The notes: generated from the letters alone by a model not told the origin. A stretch of DNA of 64,000 nucleotides from Geodermatophilaceae bacterium URHB0062 (GCA_000620185.1 KK211087.1:281373-345372); one strand, 5' to 3'. Counted from the first letter of the stretch, positions 19,733 to 29,700 are shown. Numbers and translations are program-made.

Positions 19733-19809
19733 GTCCGGAGGCTAGCGATCGGCGCCCGGACCGGTGGGAGGCGCCAGGATGGGTGTCGCCCGGGTCTGCG
19801 CCCCGGGAG

Positions 19810-20061
19810 CTATCCGGTCCCGTCGGCATGTGGGGCCACCTCCCGGAGTAGCACGACGGTGCGCCAGCGCTCGCTGAGCACGTCCACCACGACGGCGGGG
19901 CGGACGTCGCCAGCGGGTCCGGCATCCACGAGCACGCCGGGGCGCAGCCGATGCGGCTCGTCGCTGTCCGCGGCGAACGTCCACACCCGCCCGTCGGCAT
20001 CGCGCTGATCCCAGTCGGCCCAGATCCGGGGTACGCCGTCCGCCGGGCGGTCTTGGGTCAC
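19810..20061 (-). CDS. Unrecognised 83-aa protein coupled to the second integrase
   Basis: GTG 20061 overlaps the integrase stop (GTGA), so translation is coupled. The small acidic protein has alternating strands: RIWADWDQRDADGRVWTFA, then LRPGVLVDAGPAGDVRPAV and VVVDVLSERWRTVVLLREV. It could be a small beta-barrel, such as an SH3-like fold. I do not recognise it. Its position suggests an element accessory factor. Confidence 0.6.
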   Translation of the reverse strand: MTQDRPADGVPRIWADWDQRDADGRVWTFAADSDEPHRLRPGVLVDAGPAGDVRPAVVVDVLSERWRTVVLLREVAPHADGTG

Positions 20062-21038
20062 CGCGACCCGAACACCTGTTCGTAGGCGGCGACGAGGTCG
20101 TCGAACTCCACCTGCGTGTAGATCTCGATGGCGTTCCGCCGTCCGGGCTTGTGGCCGGCGTAGGCCTGGGCCACCCGCAGGCCACCGACCGCGGCGATGT
20201 CGCTGAGCGTGGTGTGTCGAAGCCAGTGCGCTCCGACGTCGAGCTGCTCGGACCAGTCGCAGTGCCGATCCAAGCGGTCGAACAGCGAGTTGAACCGGCG
20301 CCGGGTCAGCGGTGTGCCGTTCTGGTAGCGGAAGACGTGGTCCTGCGGCCGGCGGCCGCCGCGGTCGCGGGAGAAGTCGTCGAGTCGCCGCAGCATGGCG
20401 CTGCTCAACGGGAGCATGCGGACCGTTCCGCGCTTCTCGCTCAACGTCACCGCGCGCGCGGCGTGGTGCAGATGGGCGCGGCGCAGGTTGAGCGCACCCT
20501 CCTGGCGCGCCGCCGTCTGCCGGAGGAAGTCGAGCAGGAGGACGTCCAGCTCGGGGTCCTTGCCGGTCCAGCCCGCGATCCTCCGCAGGTCGAGCAGCTC
20601 GTCCTCAGTCAGAGGACGCTCAGGCGCCGGAGGGCGGGGCGGAGCCGCCAGATCAACCGCGGGGGAGCCAACCAGCACCCCGTCCTTCACCGCCGTGCGG
20701 AAGAAGAATCGCGCCGACCGGACGTAGTTCTCTGCCGCGCCGTGCCCGTGCGCATCAGGGTCGTAGCTGCGCAACTCCCGGCCGCGCGCCTCGGCGCGAC
20801 GCACCTGGGCCTCGCCGACCTCGCGGCGCACGGCGTCTCGCTGTTGCTCGAGGTCGATGAGTCGCACGACCGGCAGGGGAGTGGGGCCGAACCGCCCGAC
20901 CAGCCGGTCGAAACCGGCGGCGTAGGTGGCCAGCGACTTGGGCGGGCAGAGCTCGCGCGCGCGAGGCGCGTAGCCCGCCACCGTCGTCCCGCTGACGGAC
21001 TCCCGCCGCCGGAGAAGGGCGGCACCTCGCTGATCCAC
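20058..21038 (-). CDS. Tyrosine recombinase (site-specific integrase), second module
   Basis: A protein of 326 aa from GTG 21038. Residues 30-130 form a SAM-like core-binding region (YAAGFDRLVGRFGPTPLPVV, then DAHGHGAAENYVRSARFFF). The C-terminal catalytic domain shows FLRQTAARQEGALNL (Arg), HWLRHTTLSDIAAVGG (HxxR box) and YAGHKPGRRNAIEIYTQV (late His and nucleophile Tyr). The HGHGAAENYVR segment is also found in the first integrase as HGHGAAEQYVRAAR, so the two are distant relatives. The gene begins ten bases after a palindromic operator and is followed by the 83-aa gene and an XRE regulator. Confidence 0.85.
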   Translation of the reverse strand: MDQRGAALLRRRESVSGTTVAGYAPRARELCPPKSLATYAAGFDRLVGRFGPTPLPVVRLIDLEQQRDAVRREVGEAQVRRAEARGRELRSYDPDAHGHGAAENYVRSARFFFRTAVKDGVLVGSPAVDLAAPPRPPAPERPLTEDELLDLRRIAGWTGKDPELDVLLLDFLRQTAARQEGALNLRRAHLHHAARAVTLSEKRGTVRMLPLSSAMLRRLDDFSRDRGGRRPQDHVFRYQNGTPLTRRRFNSLFDRLDRHCDWSEQLDVGAHWLRHTTLSDIAAVGGLRVAQAYAGHKPGRRNAIEIYTQVEFDDLVAAYEQVFGSR

Positions 21039-21047
21039 GAGCCGGTT

Positions 21048-21070
21048 CTACTACGCTGACAGCGTAATAG
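21048..21070 (-). promoter_or_regulatory. Palindromic operator overlapping the integrase promoter
   Basis: CTACTACGCT and AGCGTAATAG form 10-bp arms with 9 pairs and a 3-nt centre. On the minus strand a possible -35 (TTGTCT) lies just upstream and a -10-like GTAGAA just downstream with a 17-nt spacer. The palindrome would therefore sit between the two promoter boxes, the classic site for a repressor. The transcript would be leaderless or nearly so. Confidence 0.55.
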
Positions 21071-21202
21071 ACAAGCTCTGGGGCAACTTTCGGCCTCCTT
21101 CTTGCCGACTCATCCCGGGCGCTGCGTCGGGGCTAGCAAGCCCAGCGCGTGAGGCCTCCGCCCGCCACCATGCCGCGCGGTCCGCTGGGCTTGCCCGATC
21201 GG

Positions 21203-21691
21203 TTAGTCCCAGACGACGCCCACCACCGCGGCATCCTGCGGGAGCTGTACGTTCAGCAGGTCCTCGCCGTTGCCCGTCCAGGTCGGCCAGTGGGCCGTCC
21301 ACCGGGTCCAGGCCTCCGCCGTTGCGGCCGGGAGAGCCGCAGGGGCGCCCGCGGTCTCGGGCCAGGTCTCCGCGATGCGAACCGCGAGCTGCCTCGCCCG
21401 CGCGGATGACATCTGCACCCCATCGAAACGGACGAAGGCTTTGCCAGCCTCCAGCGAGCCCACCAACCTGCCCTGCAGTGCTGCGGCGACCTCCACCAGC
21501 CACGACATGGGTGGCTGGCTGAGGTTCAGGCGAGCGGTGCGCAGGTCCGGCGGAAGAAGGGCGACGGCCCGCGCCCCGATTTCCGGTGGCACGTCGACGA
21601 GCCGCCCGGCGAGCTCGGGGTCGGCATACGGCGCGAGGAGCGCGGCCACCTCTTGCGCCGTCCCGTCCCACGCGCACCGTTCCGCTGGCAT
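21203..21691 (-). CDS. Unrecognised 162-aa protein, paralogue of the gene at 34555
   Basis: The product shares long runs with the protein encoded at 34555-35061: APYADPELAGRLVDVPPEI, then RTARLNLSQPPMSWLV and GAPAALPAATAEAWTRWTA, ending VVGVVWD against VLGLEWD. It is a small soluble actinobacterial family of unknown function with no catalytic motif. ATG 21691 is taken as the start. Similarity to the paralogue (ALLHDPP against DLLVRDDP) begins just before it, so GTG 21769 (188 aa) may be the true start. It lies near a short gene whose relative also sits beside the paralogue at 34 kb. Confidence 0.7.
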   Translation of the reverse strand: MPAERCAWDGTAQEVAALLAPYADPELAGRLVDVPPEIGARAVALLPPDLRTARLNLSQPPMSWLVEVAAALQGRLVGSLEAGKAFVRFDGVQMSSARARQLAVRIAETWPETAGAPAALPAATAEAWTRWTAHWPTWTGNGEDLLNVQLPQDAAVVGVVWD

Positions 21692-21920
21692 GGGCGGATC
21701 GTGCAGCAGCGCGGGAGCGCTGTCATCGGCAGGGGCTACGACACGGGAGCTCTGCGGCACGATCGCCACGCGAAAGGCGTCGCAGCTGTTGCTCGCTGTC
21801 GAGCACTTTACTCGGCGCAGCGGAGGTCGCCTCGCTACTCGCGCTGATCTCGGCTTGCGCTGTCGGCCAACGGCGGCTCCCGACCGAACCAGGTGTCCGA
21901 CCCGGCCGTACGGCTGGCCT

Positions 21921-22334
21921 TCACGGTCTCTCGGTGAGGTGGGAGTCGACGTGGGCGATGATCCGCTCGGCAGGCACCGACCGAAGGAATGTCGACCCCG
22001 GGCTCGTCGTGTACCGGATCCCGGCTCGCCACTGGCCGGTCGGCCAGCGCACCCATTCGAACTGAGCTCCGCGGTACCAGCAACCGTCGTCATGCAGCAC
22101 TCGGACTGTGCGCGGTGGGTCGTAGGTCCGCCGGTCAGGGTTTGGCTCAAGCACGTGGTCTTCATCGGCAGGAACGACAGGCGTTTTGCCGGCCGATACG
22201 TGGGCCAACCGGAGCACACGCCAGCGACATCCCACCTGAGCGCCCCAGGTTCTCACGCAACGCCGGTGCGGGGCCCGATGTCGTGGGGGTGCGCTGCCTC
22301 GTCCTTCTCGATGCGGTAGACCCCAGGTGTGCAT
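21921..22334 (-). CDS. Small protein related to the gene at 34237 (start uncertain)
   Basis: The conserved part is VRVLHDDGCWYRGAQFEWV, RWPTGQWRAGIRYTT and FLRSVPAERIIAH. It parallels VLVEHGGRWWTGLQSAWRL and YLTTVPPGRLRP in the 98-aa protein at 34237-34533. This is a small actinobacterial family (xVxHDGxWYxGxxxxW...xVPxxRL) of unknown role, possibly an SH3-like barrel. The open frame reaches 22334, but the first 40 residues are Arg/His-rich and overlap the divergent gene at 22329. A start around GTG 22157 is more likely. Confidence 0.55.
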   Translation of the reverse strand: MHTWGLPHREGRGSAPPRHRAPHRRCVRTWGAQVGCRWRVLRLAHVSAGKTPVVPADEDHVLEPNPDRRTYDPPRTVRVLHDDGCWYRGAQFEWVRWPTGQWRAGIRYTTSPGSTFLRSVPAERIIAHVDSHLTERP

Positions 22335-23108
22335 CCCCTAGCAGGCGTTTTCCCGTTCGGTCAGCCGTCCGGCCGGTGCTCACCGCGCCGGGTCGAGCAG
22401 GCGCGGGCGTTCGTGCTCGGGGTGTACCCCTCCGCCCTGCACATCAGATGGACCTATCGGGAGCGGAGTATCGCTGCGCTAGCCGTGGCCAAGGAGCCGT
22501 GGCCGTTCTGGGCCGGGCAGGGCGAGGCCGAGCTGGTCGATCAGTGGCGGCGCTCGGTGGGCTGGCGCCCGGAGTGGGGCACCGCTGACCCGGTCGGCCA
22601 GCTGAACGGTTCCTCCGGTCGGGCGGTTCAGGACCGCTACCTGCGCCCGCTGGAGCTGAACTTCGACCAGGTCTGGATGACAGACGCCCTGCCGTTCTTT
22701 CACGTGCACCGCGGGATGCGGAGTCAGGGCAGCGCGATGTCCGGGCGGTACGACCCCTTCGCGGGGATGCACGGGTTGCCGGTGCACCAGCTGCCCGACC
22801 GGCCGTCGACCCGCGACCTGGTTCGGCGTGCCGTTCTTGAGGAGGGGGCGCGCCTGGTGGAGGAGATTCGCGACTCGAACGCGCCCCTGCTCATCACGCT
22901 GGGCAGCGAGGCGCTGGCCGTCGCAGCACTGCTGCTCGGCGGCGACCTCCCCGACCGGCTCGACCGGGGCCGCGACTACGGCCGTCGCCACCGCGCCGAC
23001 GTAGGCGGGCAGAGCCTGGAGGTGTTGCCGCTGGTCCATCCCGGACAGCACAGGGCGGACTGGTCTGAGACGCACCAGCAGTGGATTGGCCGTCAGGCCG
23101 GCGGATAG
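22329..23108 (+). CDS. Uracil-DNA-glycosylase-superfamily-like protein
   Basis: A protein of 259 aa from GTG 22329. FPFGQPSGRC and AFVLGVYPSALHIRW match an actinobacterial family whose first motif corresponds to the glycosylase water-activating loop. WMTDALPFFHVHRG, APLLITLGSEALAVAALLL and LEVLPLVHPGQHRADW follow. The last, PLVHPGQ, stands where HPS/HPSP occurs in uracil-DNA glycosylases. The fold assignment is by motif order and memory. The active-site residues are not canonical, so activity on uracil is uncertain. It could act in base-excision repair or in recognition of modified DNA next to recBCD. Confidence 0.6.
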   Translation: MHPLAGVFPFGQPSGRCSPRRVEQARAFVLGVYPSALHIRWTYRERSIAALAVAKEPWPFWAGQGEAELVDQWRRSVGWRPEWGTADPVGQLNGSSGRAVQDRYLRPLELNFDQVWMTDALPFFHVHRGMRSQGSAMSGRYDPFAGMHGLPVHQLPDRPSTRDLVRRAVLEEGARLVEEIRDSNAPLLITLGSEALAVAALLLGGDLPDRLDRGRDYGRRHRADVGGQSLEVLPLVHPGQHRADWSETHQQWIGRQAGG

Positions 23109-23124
23109 CTGCCCCGTCGTCGCT

Positions 23125-23510
23125 GGGCGACGCCGGCCTACCTGAGCATGCGCATCAACCCGCACCCGGCCGCGGCTCGCGCGTTCGACCAGGCGACGCT
23201 CACCCTCCTGCACCGGAGCCTGGCGCCGGTCGTTATCGCCATTTCCGCAGCTCGTTCGGCCGCGACATGCGCAGCATCCCCGCGCCGCGGCTGCACGACC
23301 AGGTTGACGCCTACCTCGACAAGCTGCGCCGGCCGGCGTGCCGGCGTCGAACTTGCCGACCGGTTCCGGCCGCGACCTGTGCCTGAAGTGGATGCACCGC
23401 CAGTGGCTGGTGCGCAGCACTGCCGACGACGGCACCGAGGTGCAATCGCCGACCCTGCCGGTTTGGTCACTCGGAGTGAGTCGTTCCGCTCGTTCTGTCG
23501 CACCCGTCCT
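23125..23510 (+). pseudogene. Possible N-terminal remnant of a DUF3375 (JetA, Wadjet type I) protein
   Basis: Pieces in two or more frames read RRRWATPAYLSMRINPHPAA, then LTLLHRSLAPVVIAI. After a shift near 23240 they read RSIPAPRLHDQVDAYLDKLR, and after another near 23330 LPTGSGRDLCLKWMHRQWL followed by VRSTADDGTEVQ. RSIPxxRLxxQVDxYLdxLR and the DDGTEVY-like hairpin are what I recall from the winged-helix start of DUF3375 proteins. The remnant stops at the recC start with nothing else of a type I Wadjet set left. Identification is from memory and split over frames. Confidence 0.4.
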
Positions 23511-23523
23511 GTAGACAGCTCGA

Positions 23524-26500
23524 GTGCTCCACGTCCACCGCGCCGAACGGACGGCGCGTCTTGCCGACGGGCTGGCGGCCGTCCTCGCGACGCCATTGGC
23601 CGACCCCTTCGCGTCCGAGGTCGTCGCCGTCCCGGCCAAGGGCGTGGAACGGTGGCTGGCGCAGCGGCTGTCGACGGTGCTCGGCGCCGGGGCGGCCGGC
23701 GACGGGATCTGCTCCGGCGTCGTCTTCCCATCGGCGGGTCGGCTGGTCGACGAGGCGCTGGCCGCCGCACGTGGCTCCGACCTGTGGGACGACCCCTGGG
23801 CCGATCCGGTGTGGCCGCTGCTCGAAGTGGTCGACGAGCACCTCGGGGAGCCGTGGTGCCGGGTCCTCGCGCAGCACCTCGGCCACGACCACGGCGCCGA
23901 CGACCACCGCCGCGGCCGCCGCTGGACCGCTGCCGCCCGCCTCGCCGGCCTCTTCCGCTCCTACGCGGCCCACCGGCCGCAGATGCTGCGTGACTGGGCC
24001 GAGGGCCGGGACACCGACGGGCACGACCCGCTGCCGGAAGACCTGACCTGGCAGGCGGAGCTGTGGCGACGGCTGCGCAACCGGCTCGGCCCCAGCCCGG
24101 CCGAGCGGCTCGAGGTCGAGTGCGCCGCACTGCGCGACGACCCCGCGCTGTCCGACCTGCCCGAGCGGATCAGCATCTTCGGCCCGACCCGGTTGCACGC
24201 CGACGCGCTAGCGGTGCTGGGCGCGCTCGCCGAGCACCGCGACGTTCACCTCTGGCTGCCGCACCCCAGCCCGGTGCTGTGGAAGCGGCTCGAGGGCCGT
24301 ACCGCCGGACGCCGGCGCGAGGACGATACGGCGACGCTGCCCGACCATCCGCTGCTGCGCAGCCTCGCCCGCGACGTCCGTGAGCTGCAGCTGCGCCTTC
24401 CGCCGCACGAGGACGAGCACCACCACGACGCCGGTCGACCGGCGACCCTGCTCGGCCGCCTCCAGGCCGACCTCCGGGACGACGTCTCCCCGGGCGCCGC
24501 CGACCTCGATGACACCCTGCAGGTGCACGCCTGCCACGGTCCCGGTCGGCAGGTCGAGGTGCTGCGCGAGCTGCTGCTGCGCATGTTCCAGGACGACCCG
24601 ACTCTCGAGCCGCGCGACGTCCTCGTCATGTGTCCCGACGTCGAGACGTTCGCGCCGCTGATCTCGGCCGCCTTCGGCCTCGGTGCGGAATCACCGCACC
24701 CCGGCGGCGCCCTCCGCGTGCGGCTGGCCGACCGCAGCCTGCGCCAGACGAATCCGCTGCTGGACACTGTGGCCGCGCTGCTCGACCTCGCGCAGAGCCG
24801 GGTCACCGCCAGCCAGGTGCTCGACCTCGCGGCCACTCCTGGCGTGCGGCGCCGGTTCGGCTTCACCGACGACGAGCTGGAGCGCATGCGCGACTGGGTG
24901 GCACGGTCCGGCGTCCGGTGGGGCATCGACACCGCCACCCGGCGTCCGTTCGGACTGGACTCGGTCGCGCAGAACACCTGGCAGGCCGGGCTCGACCGCG
25001 TCCTGCTCGGGGTGACGACGTCCGAGGACGAGCCGGTCTGGCTCGACCGCGCACTGCCACTGGATGACGTCGACAGCAGCGACATCGACCTGGCCGGTCG
25101 GCTTGCCGAGCTGCTCGACCGGCTCGAGGACGTGCTGACGGCGTTGAGCGGCGAACACCCGGCCGGGTACTGGATTGACACCCTGACCGGCGCCCTCGAC
25201 CTGCTCACCGACACCGACCCCGCGGACGCCTGGCAGCTCGGGCAGGCCCGGCGTGAGCTGGCCGAGGCCGGTGAGGGCGGCGTGGCCTTGATCCGGCTCG
25301 CGGACGTGCGCCAGCTGATGGCCGATCGCCTGCGTGGGCGTCCCACCCGGGCGAACTTTCGCACCGGCAACCTGACGGTCTGCACGCTGGTGCCGATGCG
25401 GTCGGTGCCGCACCGCGTCGTCGTGCTGCTCGGCCTCGACGACGGTGTCTTCCCGCGCACGGCCGGCATGGACGGTGACGACGTGCTGGCACGCGACCCG
25501 TGTGTTGGGGAGCGGGATGTTCGCAGCGAGGACCGCCAGCTGCTGCTCGACGCCCTTATGGCGGCCGGCGAGCGGCTGGTCGTGCTCTACACCGGCGCCG
25601 ACCCGGTCAGCGGCGCCCTGCGGCCGCCGGCCGTTCCGCTGGGTGAGCTCCTCGACGTGGTCGATGCGATGGTGCCCGGCGCCCGCACCGACATCTTCAC
25701 CCGGCACCCGCTGCAGCCCTACGACGTCCGCTCCTTCACCGGCACACCGCCGGCGAGCTTCGACCCGGTGAGTCTGGCCGGCGCCCGCCGCTCGGTGCGG
25801 CCCCGCGAGCCGGAGCCCGAGCGCCGCCCGCTCGGGCCGCTGACCGGGCCGGTCGCCCTGGAGGACCTGGTCGCTTTCCTCGAGCACCCGGTCAAGGCCT
25901 ACCTGCGGCAGCGGCTGCGCATCACGCTGCCCGGCGAGGACGACGAGGTCGCCGACGCGCTCGCCTCCACCCTCGATGGCCTGCAGGAGTGGGCGGTGGG
26001 CGAGCGCCTGCTGGCCGCCGGCCTCCGCGGCACCCGCCCCGAGGACGCCCGGCTGGCCGAGTGGCTCCGCGGCACGCTGCCACCGCGCGGCCTGGGCGAG
26101 CAGGTGCTGCAGCGGGTCGGCGGCCGCGTCGACGCCCTCGTCGCCGCCGGCCGCGCCGCTGTCGCCCCCACGCCCCGGACGGTCGACGTCCGGCTCGACC
26201 TGAGTGGCCGGGAACTCTCCGGCACGGTCAACGGAGTGCGCGATGGCGCGGTGGTCACCGTCACCTACTCCAGCCTGTCAGCGAAGCACCGGGCGCGGGG
26301 CTGGGTGCTTGCGCTGGCACTGGCGGCCGTGGAGGGAACGGGGCGAGCGATCACCGTCGGCCGCTCCCGGGACCGGGCGCGTACGTCGACCATCACGGCG
26401 CCGCCTGATCCGGTGGACGCGCTGACTGACCTGGTGGATCTGTACGACCGCGGGATGTGCGAGCCGCTGCCGATGGCCGTGAAGACCTCGTGGGCGTACG

Positions 26501-26751
26501 CCGGGGAGCGGCTGGACGGCAGGCCGCCCGAGCGAGCGCTCGACACCGCGCGCAAGGAGTGGAACCGGGAATCCGGCGGCGAGCGCGAGGACCGGTCCCA
26601 CCAGTACGTGTGGGGCGACAAGCCGGCGTTCGAGCAGCTCGTCGCGGCCGAGCCCGGCGACGGGGAGCAGTGGGCCGGCGAAACCACCCGCTTCGGCGCG
26701 CTGGCCTGCCGGCTCTGGACGCCGATCCGCGCGGCGGAGCAGTTCTCGTGA
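23524..26751 (+). CDS. recC: Exodeoxyribonuclease V subunit gamma, RecC
   Basis: A protein of 1075 aa, normal for actinobacterial RecC, from GTG 23524 (the start that gives the conserved MLHVHRAERTARLADGLA). RecC is the inactive helicase-like subunit that splits the duplex and reads Chi. Features include VVAVPAKGVERWLAQRLS near the start, ISIFGPTRLHADALAVLG, VLVMCPDVETFAPLI, the VVVLLGLDDGVFPR signature of RecC (about residue 635) and a C-terminal nuclease-like fold without catalytic residues. The stop overlaps recB (GTGA). It heads a recC-recB-recD operon like that of mycobacteria. Confidence 0.93.
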   Translation: MLHVHRAERTARLADGLAAVLATPLADPFASEVVAVPAKGVERWLAQRLSTVLGAGAAGDGICSGVVFPSAGRLVDEALAAARGSDLWDDPWADPVWPLLEVVDEHLGEPWCRVLAQHLGHDHGADDHRRGRRWTAAARLAGLFRSYAAHRPQMLRDWAEGRDTDGHDPLPEDLTWQAELWRRLRNRLGPSPAERLEVECAALRDDPALSDLPERISIFGPTRLHADALAVLGALAEHRDVHLWLPHPSPVLWKRLEGRTAGRRREDDTATLPDHPLLRSLARDVRELQLRLPPHEDEHHHDAGRPATLLGRLQADLRDDVSPGAADLDDTLQVHACHGPGRQVEVLRELLLRMFQDDPTLEPRDVLVMCPDVETFAPLISAAFGLGAESPHPGGALRVRLADRSLRQTNPLLDTVAALLDLAQSRVTASQVLDLAATPGVRRRFGFTDDELERMRDWVARSGVRWGIDTATRRPFGLDSVAQNTWQAGLDRVLLGVTTSEDEPVWLDRALPLDDVDSSDIDLAGRLAELLDRLEDVLTALSGEHPAGYWIDTLTGALDLLTDTDPADAWQLGQARRELAEAGEGGVALIRLADVRQLMADRLRGRPTRANFRTGNLTVCTLVPMRSVPHRVVVLLGLDDGVFPRTAGMDGDDVLARDPCVGERDVRSEDRQLLLDALMAAGERLVVLYTGADPVSGALRPPAVPLGELLDVVDAMVPGARTDIFTRHPLQPYDVRSFTGTPPASFDPVSLAGARRSVRPREPEPERRPLGPLTGPVALEDLVAFLEHPVKAYLRQRLRITLPGEDDEVADALASTLDGLQEWAVGERLLAAGLRGTRPEDARLAEWLRGTLPPRGLGEQVLQRVGGRVDALVAAGRAAVAPTPRTVDVRLDLSGRELSGTVNGVRDGAVVTVTYSSLSAKHRARGWVLALALAAVEGTGRAITVGRSRDRARTSTITAPPDPVDALTDLVDLYDRGMCEPLPMAVKTSWAYAGERLDGRPPERALDTARKEWNRESGGEREDRSHQYVWGDKPAFEQLVAAEPGDGEQWAGETTRFGALACRLWTPIRAAEQFS

Positions 26752-29700
26752 ACGCCTTCGATGTCTGCGGCCCGCTGCCGACCGGCACGACGGTGCTGGA
26801 GGCGAGCGCCGGCACAGGCAAGACGTTCACCATCGCCGCGCTCACCGCGCGCTACGTCGCCGAGGGATCGGCCGAGCTGTCCCAGATCATGCTGGTCACC
26901 TTCGGCAACGCCGCCTCGCGCGAGCTCCGCGACCGGGTGCGTGAGCGCCTGGTGTCCGCCGAACGCGGCCTGCGCGACCCCGACACCGCCCGGAAGAACG
27001 AGCGCGACCCGATCCTGCAGCTGCTCGCCGACGTGCCCGACGACGAGGTGGAGCGCCGGCGGCAGCGGCTCGCTCGGGCGCTGGCCGGCTTCGACGAGGC
27101 GACGATCGCCACCACCCACTCGTTCTGCTCGCAGATGCTGGCCGGGCTCGGCATGGCAGCCGACGCCGACCCCACCGCCGTCTTCGTCGAGGACATCGAC
27201 GACCTCGTGCGCGAGGTGGTCGACGACCTCTACGTGCGCACCTTCGCCGGCTCCGCCGACCCGCCCTTCCTCTCCCACGCCGAGCTGCTGGAACTCGGCC
27301 GCCGTGCGGTGGGCAGCGACCGGCAGGCGACACTGTGGCCGCTGACCGACCAGGGGCAAGCCGGCCGGCGCCGCCGCGCCGCGGCCGCCGTCCGCCGCGA
27401 GGTGGAGCGCCGCAAGCGGGCCGTGGGGCTGGTCGACTACGAGGACTGGCTCTCGCTGCTGCGCGACGCCCTCACCGACGACACCTCGGGGCCGGTGGCG
27501 TGCGAGCGGGTGGCTGCCCGGTACCGGGTCGTGATGGTGGACGAGTTCCAGGACACCGACCCGGTGCAGTGGGAGATCCTGGAGCGCGCGTTCCACGGCC
27601 GCACCACGCTGGTGCTGATCGGCGATCCCAAGCAGGCGATCTACGCCTTCCGCGGGGGTGACGTCACCACCTACCTTGCGGCCGCTGCCGAGGCGACCAC
27701 CGAGGCAACCCTCGGCACCAACTGGCGCAGCGACGCGCCGCTGCTGGGCGCGCTGGACCTGCTCTTCGGCGGCGCCGCCCTCGGGCACGAGCGGATCGTC
27801 GTCCGGCCTGTCGATGCGGCCCATCCGGAGGCGCGGCTGACGGGGGCCGGTGCACCGCTGCGTCTGCGCCGGCTGGAGCGCACCGGCCACGGACGGATGT
27901 GGCAGGGCCTGCCCTCGGTCGCCCGGCTCCGCGACGCCGTCGCCTGTGACGTGGCGGCCGACGTCGTCGAGCTGCTGTCCGGCGGCGCTCAGTACGAGGG
28001 GCGGGCGGTGCGTCCCGGCGACCTGGCGGTGCTCGTGCGCACCAACGCCCAGGGACACCTCGTGCGCGAGACGCTGGGTCGCGCCGGGGTGCCGGCCGTG
28101 TTCGCCGGCGGCGGCAGCGTCTTCTCCACTCCGAGCGCCACTTCCTGGCTGCGCCTGCTGGAGGCGCTGGAGCAGCCGCACCGGGCCGGCCGGGTGCGCT
28201 CCGCAGCGCTGTCGGTCTTCCTCGGGTACGACGAGCACTCCCTGGGCGCCGCAGGCGATGAGATCGCCGACGAGCTCGGCCCGCAACTGCGACGCTGGGC
28301 GGACGTGCTGAGCGACCGCGGGGTGGCCGCCTGCCTCGAGGTCCTGACCGCCGAGACCGGTCTGCCCGAGCGCGCGCTTGCCTGGCCGGATGGGGAGCGG
28401 GTGCTCACCGACCTCCGGCACATCGGCCAGGTGCTGCACGCGGCGGCGCAGCGCGAGTCGCTGGGCCTTACCGCGCTCGTGGAGTGGCTGCGGCGGCGCA
28501 TCGCCCAGGCCTCGGTCGAGGGGGCCGACGAGCGCAGCCGGCGCCTGGAATCCGACGCGGCCGCCGTCCAGATCATGACCGTCCATGTGAGCAAGGGCCT
28601 GGAGTTTCCCGTCGTCTACGTGCCCTTCGGCTGGGACCGGTGGACCCCGGACAACCCGCAGGTGCTGCGGTTGCACGACGACCAGGGGCAGCGAGTGCTC
28701 GACGTCGGCGGTTCGGCCGGCCGCGGGTACGCCGAGGCGCGCGCCCGGCACGAGGCCGAGGAGTCCGGCGAGGACCTGCGGCTGCTGTACGTGGCGCTCA
28801 CCCGCGCCCGCTGCCAGGTCGTCGCCCACTGGGCGCCCAGCAGCAACACTGCCGCCGCTCCGCTGAACCGGCTGCTGTTCGGCGCGGCCGGTCCGGGCGC
28901 CGAGCCGGCCGCCCGGGTGCAGCCGCCCGCCGATGACGACGTCGCGGCCGCGCTCGCCGCGCTGTCGGCCCGGTCCGCCGGCTGCATCCAGGTCGCCGAC
29001 GCGAGCGGCCGCGCGGTGCCGCGGTGGGAGCCGCCGCGTACGCCGGCTCCCGAGCTGTCGGTCAGCAGCTTCACGCGCACGCTCGACGAGAACTGGCGGC
29101 GGACCTCCTACAGCGCGCTCACCCGCGACGCGCACGAACAGCACCTCGCCAGCGAGCCCGACCTTCCGAGCAAGGACGACGAGCGCGACACGGAGACACC
29201 GCTCGAGGCGCCGCCCACCGACGCGCTGCCGTCCCCGCTCACCGATCTTCCCGGCGGGGCGGCCTTCGGCACCCTCGTGCATGCCGTGCTGGAGGAGCTC
29301 AACCCCAAGGCGCTGGATGAGCGGTGCGCCCAGGGGGTCGCCCGCCACCTGGTGCCCGGCGTCGCCGCCGAGGCGCTCGCCGACGGCCTGCGGCCGGTGC
29401 TCGCCACCCCGCTCGGGGACCTCGGGCTCCCGCTGGCCGCGATCGCCGCCACCGACCGGCTGGCCGAACTCGACTTCGAGCTGCCGCTGGCCGGTGGCGA
29501 CGACGCCGTGCCGCACGCCACGCTGGCCGACGTCGTCGACCTGCTGCGGCGCTACGACCTGGGGCCGCTGGCCGGCTACCCCGACCTGCTGGCCACATTG
29601 ACTCCGCAGGCGCTGCGCGGGTTCCTCACCGGCAGCATCGACGCCGTCCTCCGGCTGCCCGGGCCGGTGTTCGCCGTCGTCGACTACAAGACGAACCGGC

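Noticed and set aside
18324-20000. A 558-codon minus-strand frame across the repeat block and XRE gene
   Set aside because: It overlaps the well-supported XRE regulator in another frame and is Arg/Ala/Gly/Ser-rich noise through the repeats.
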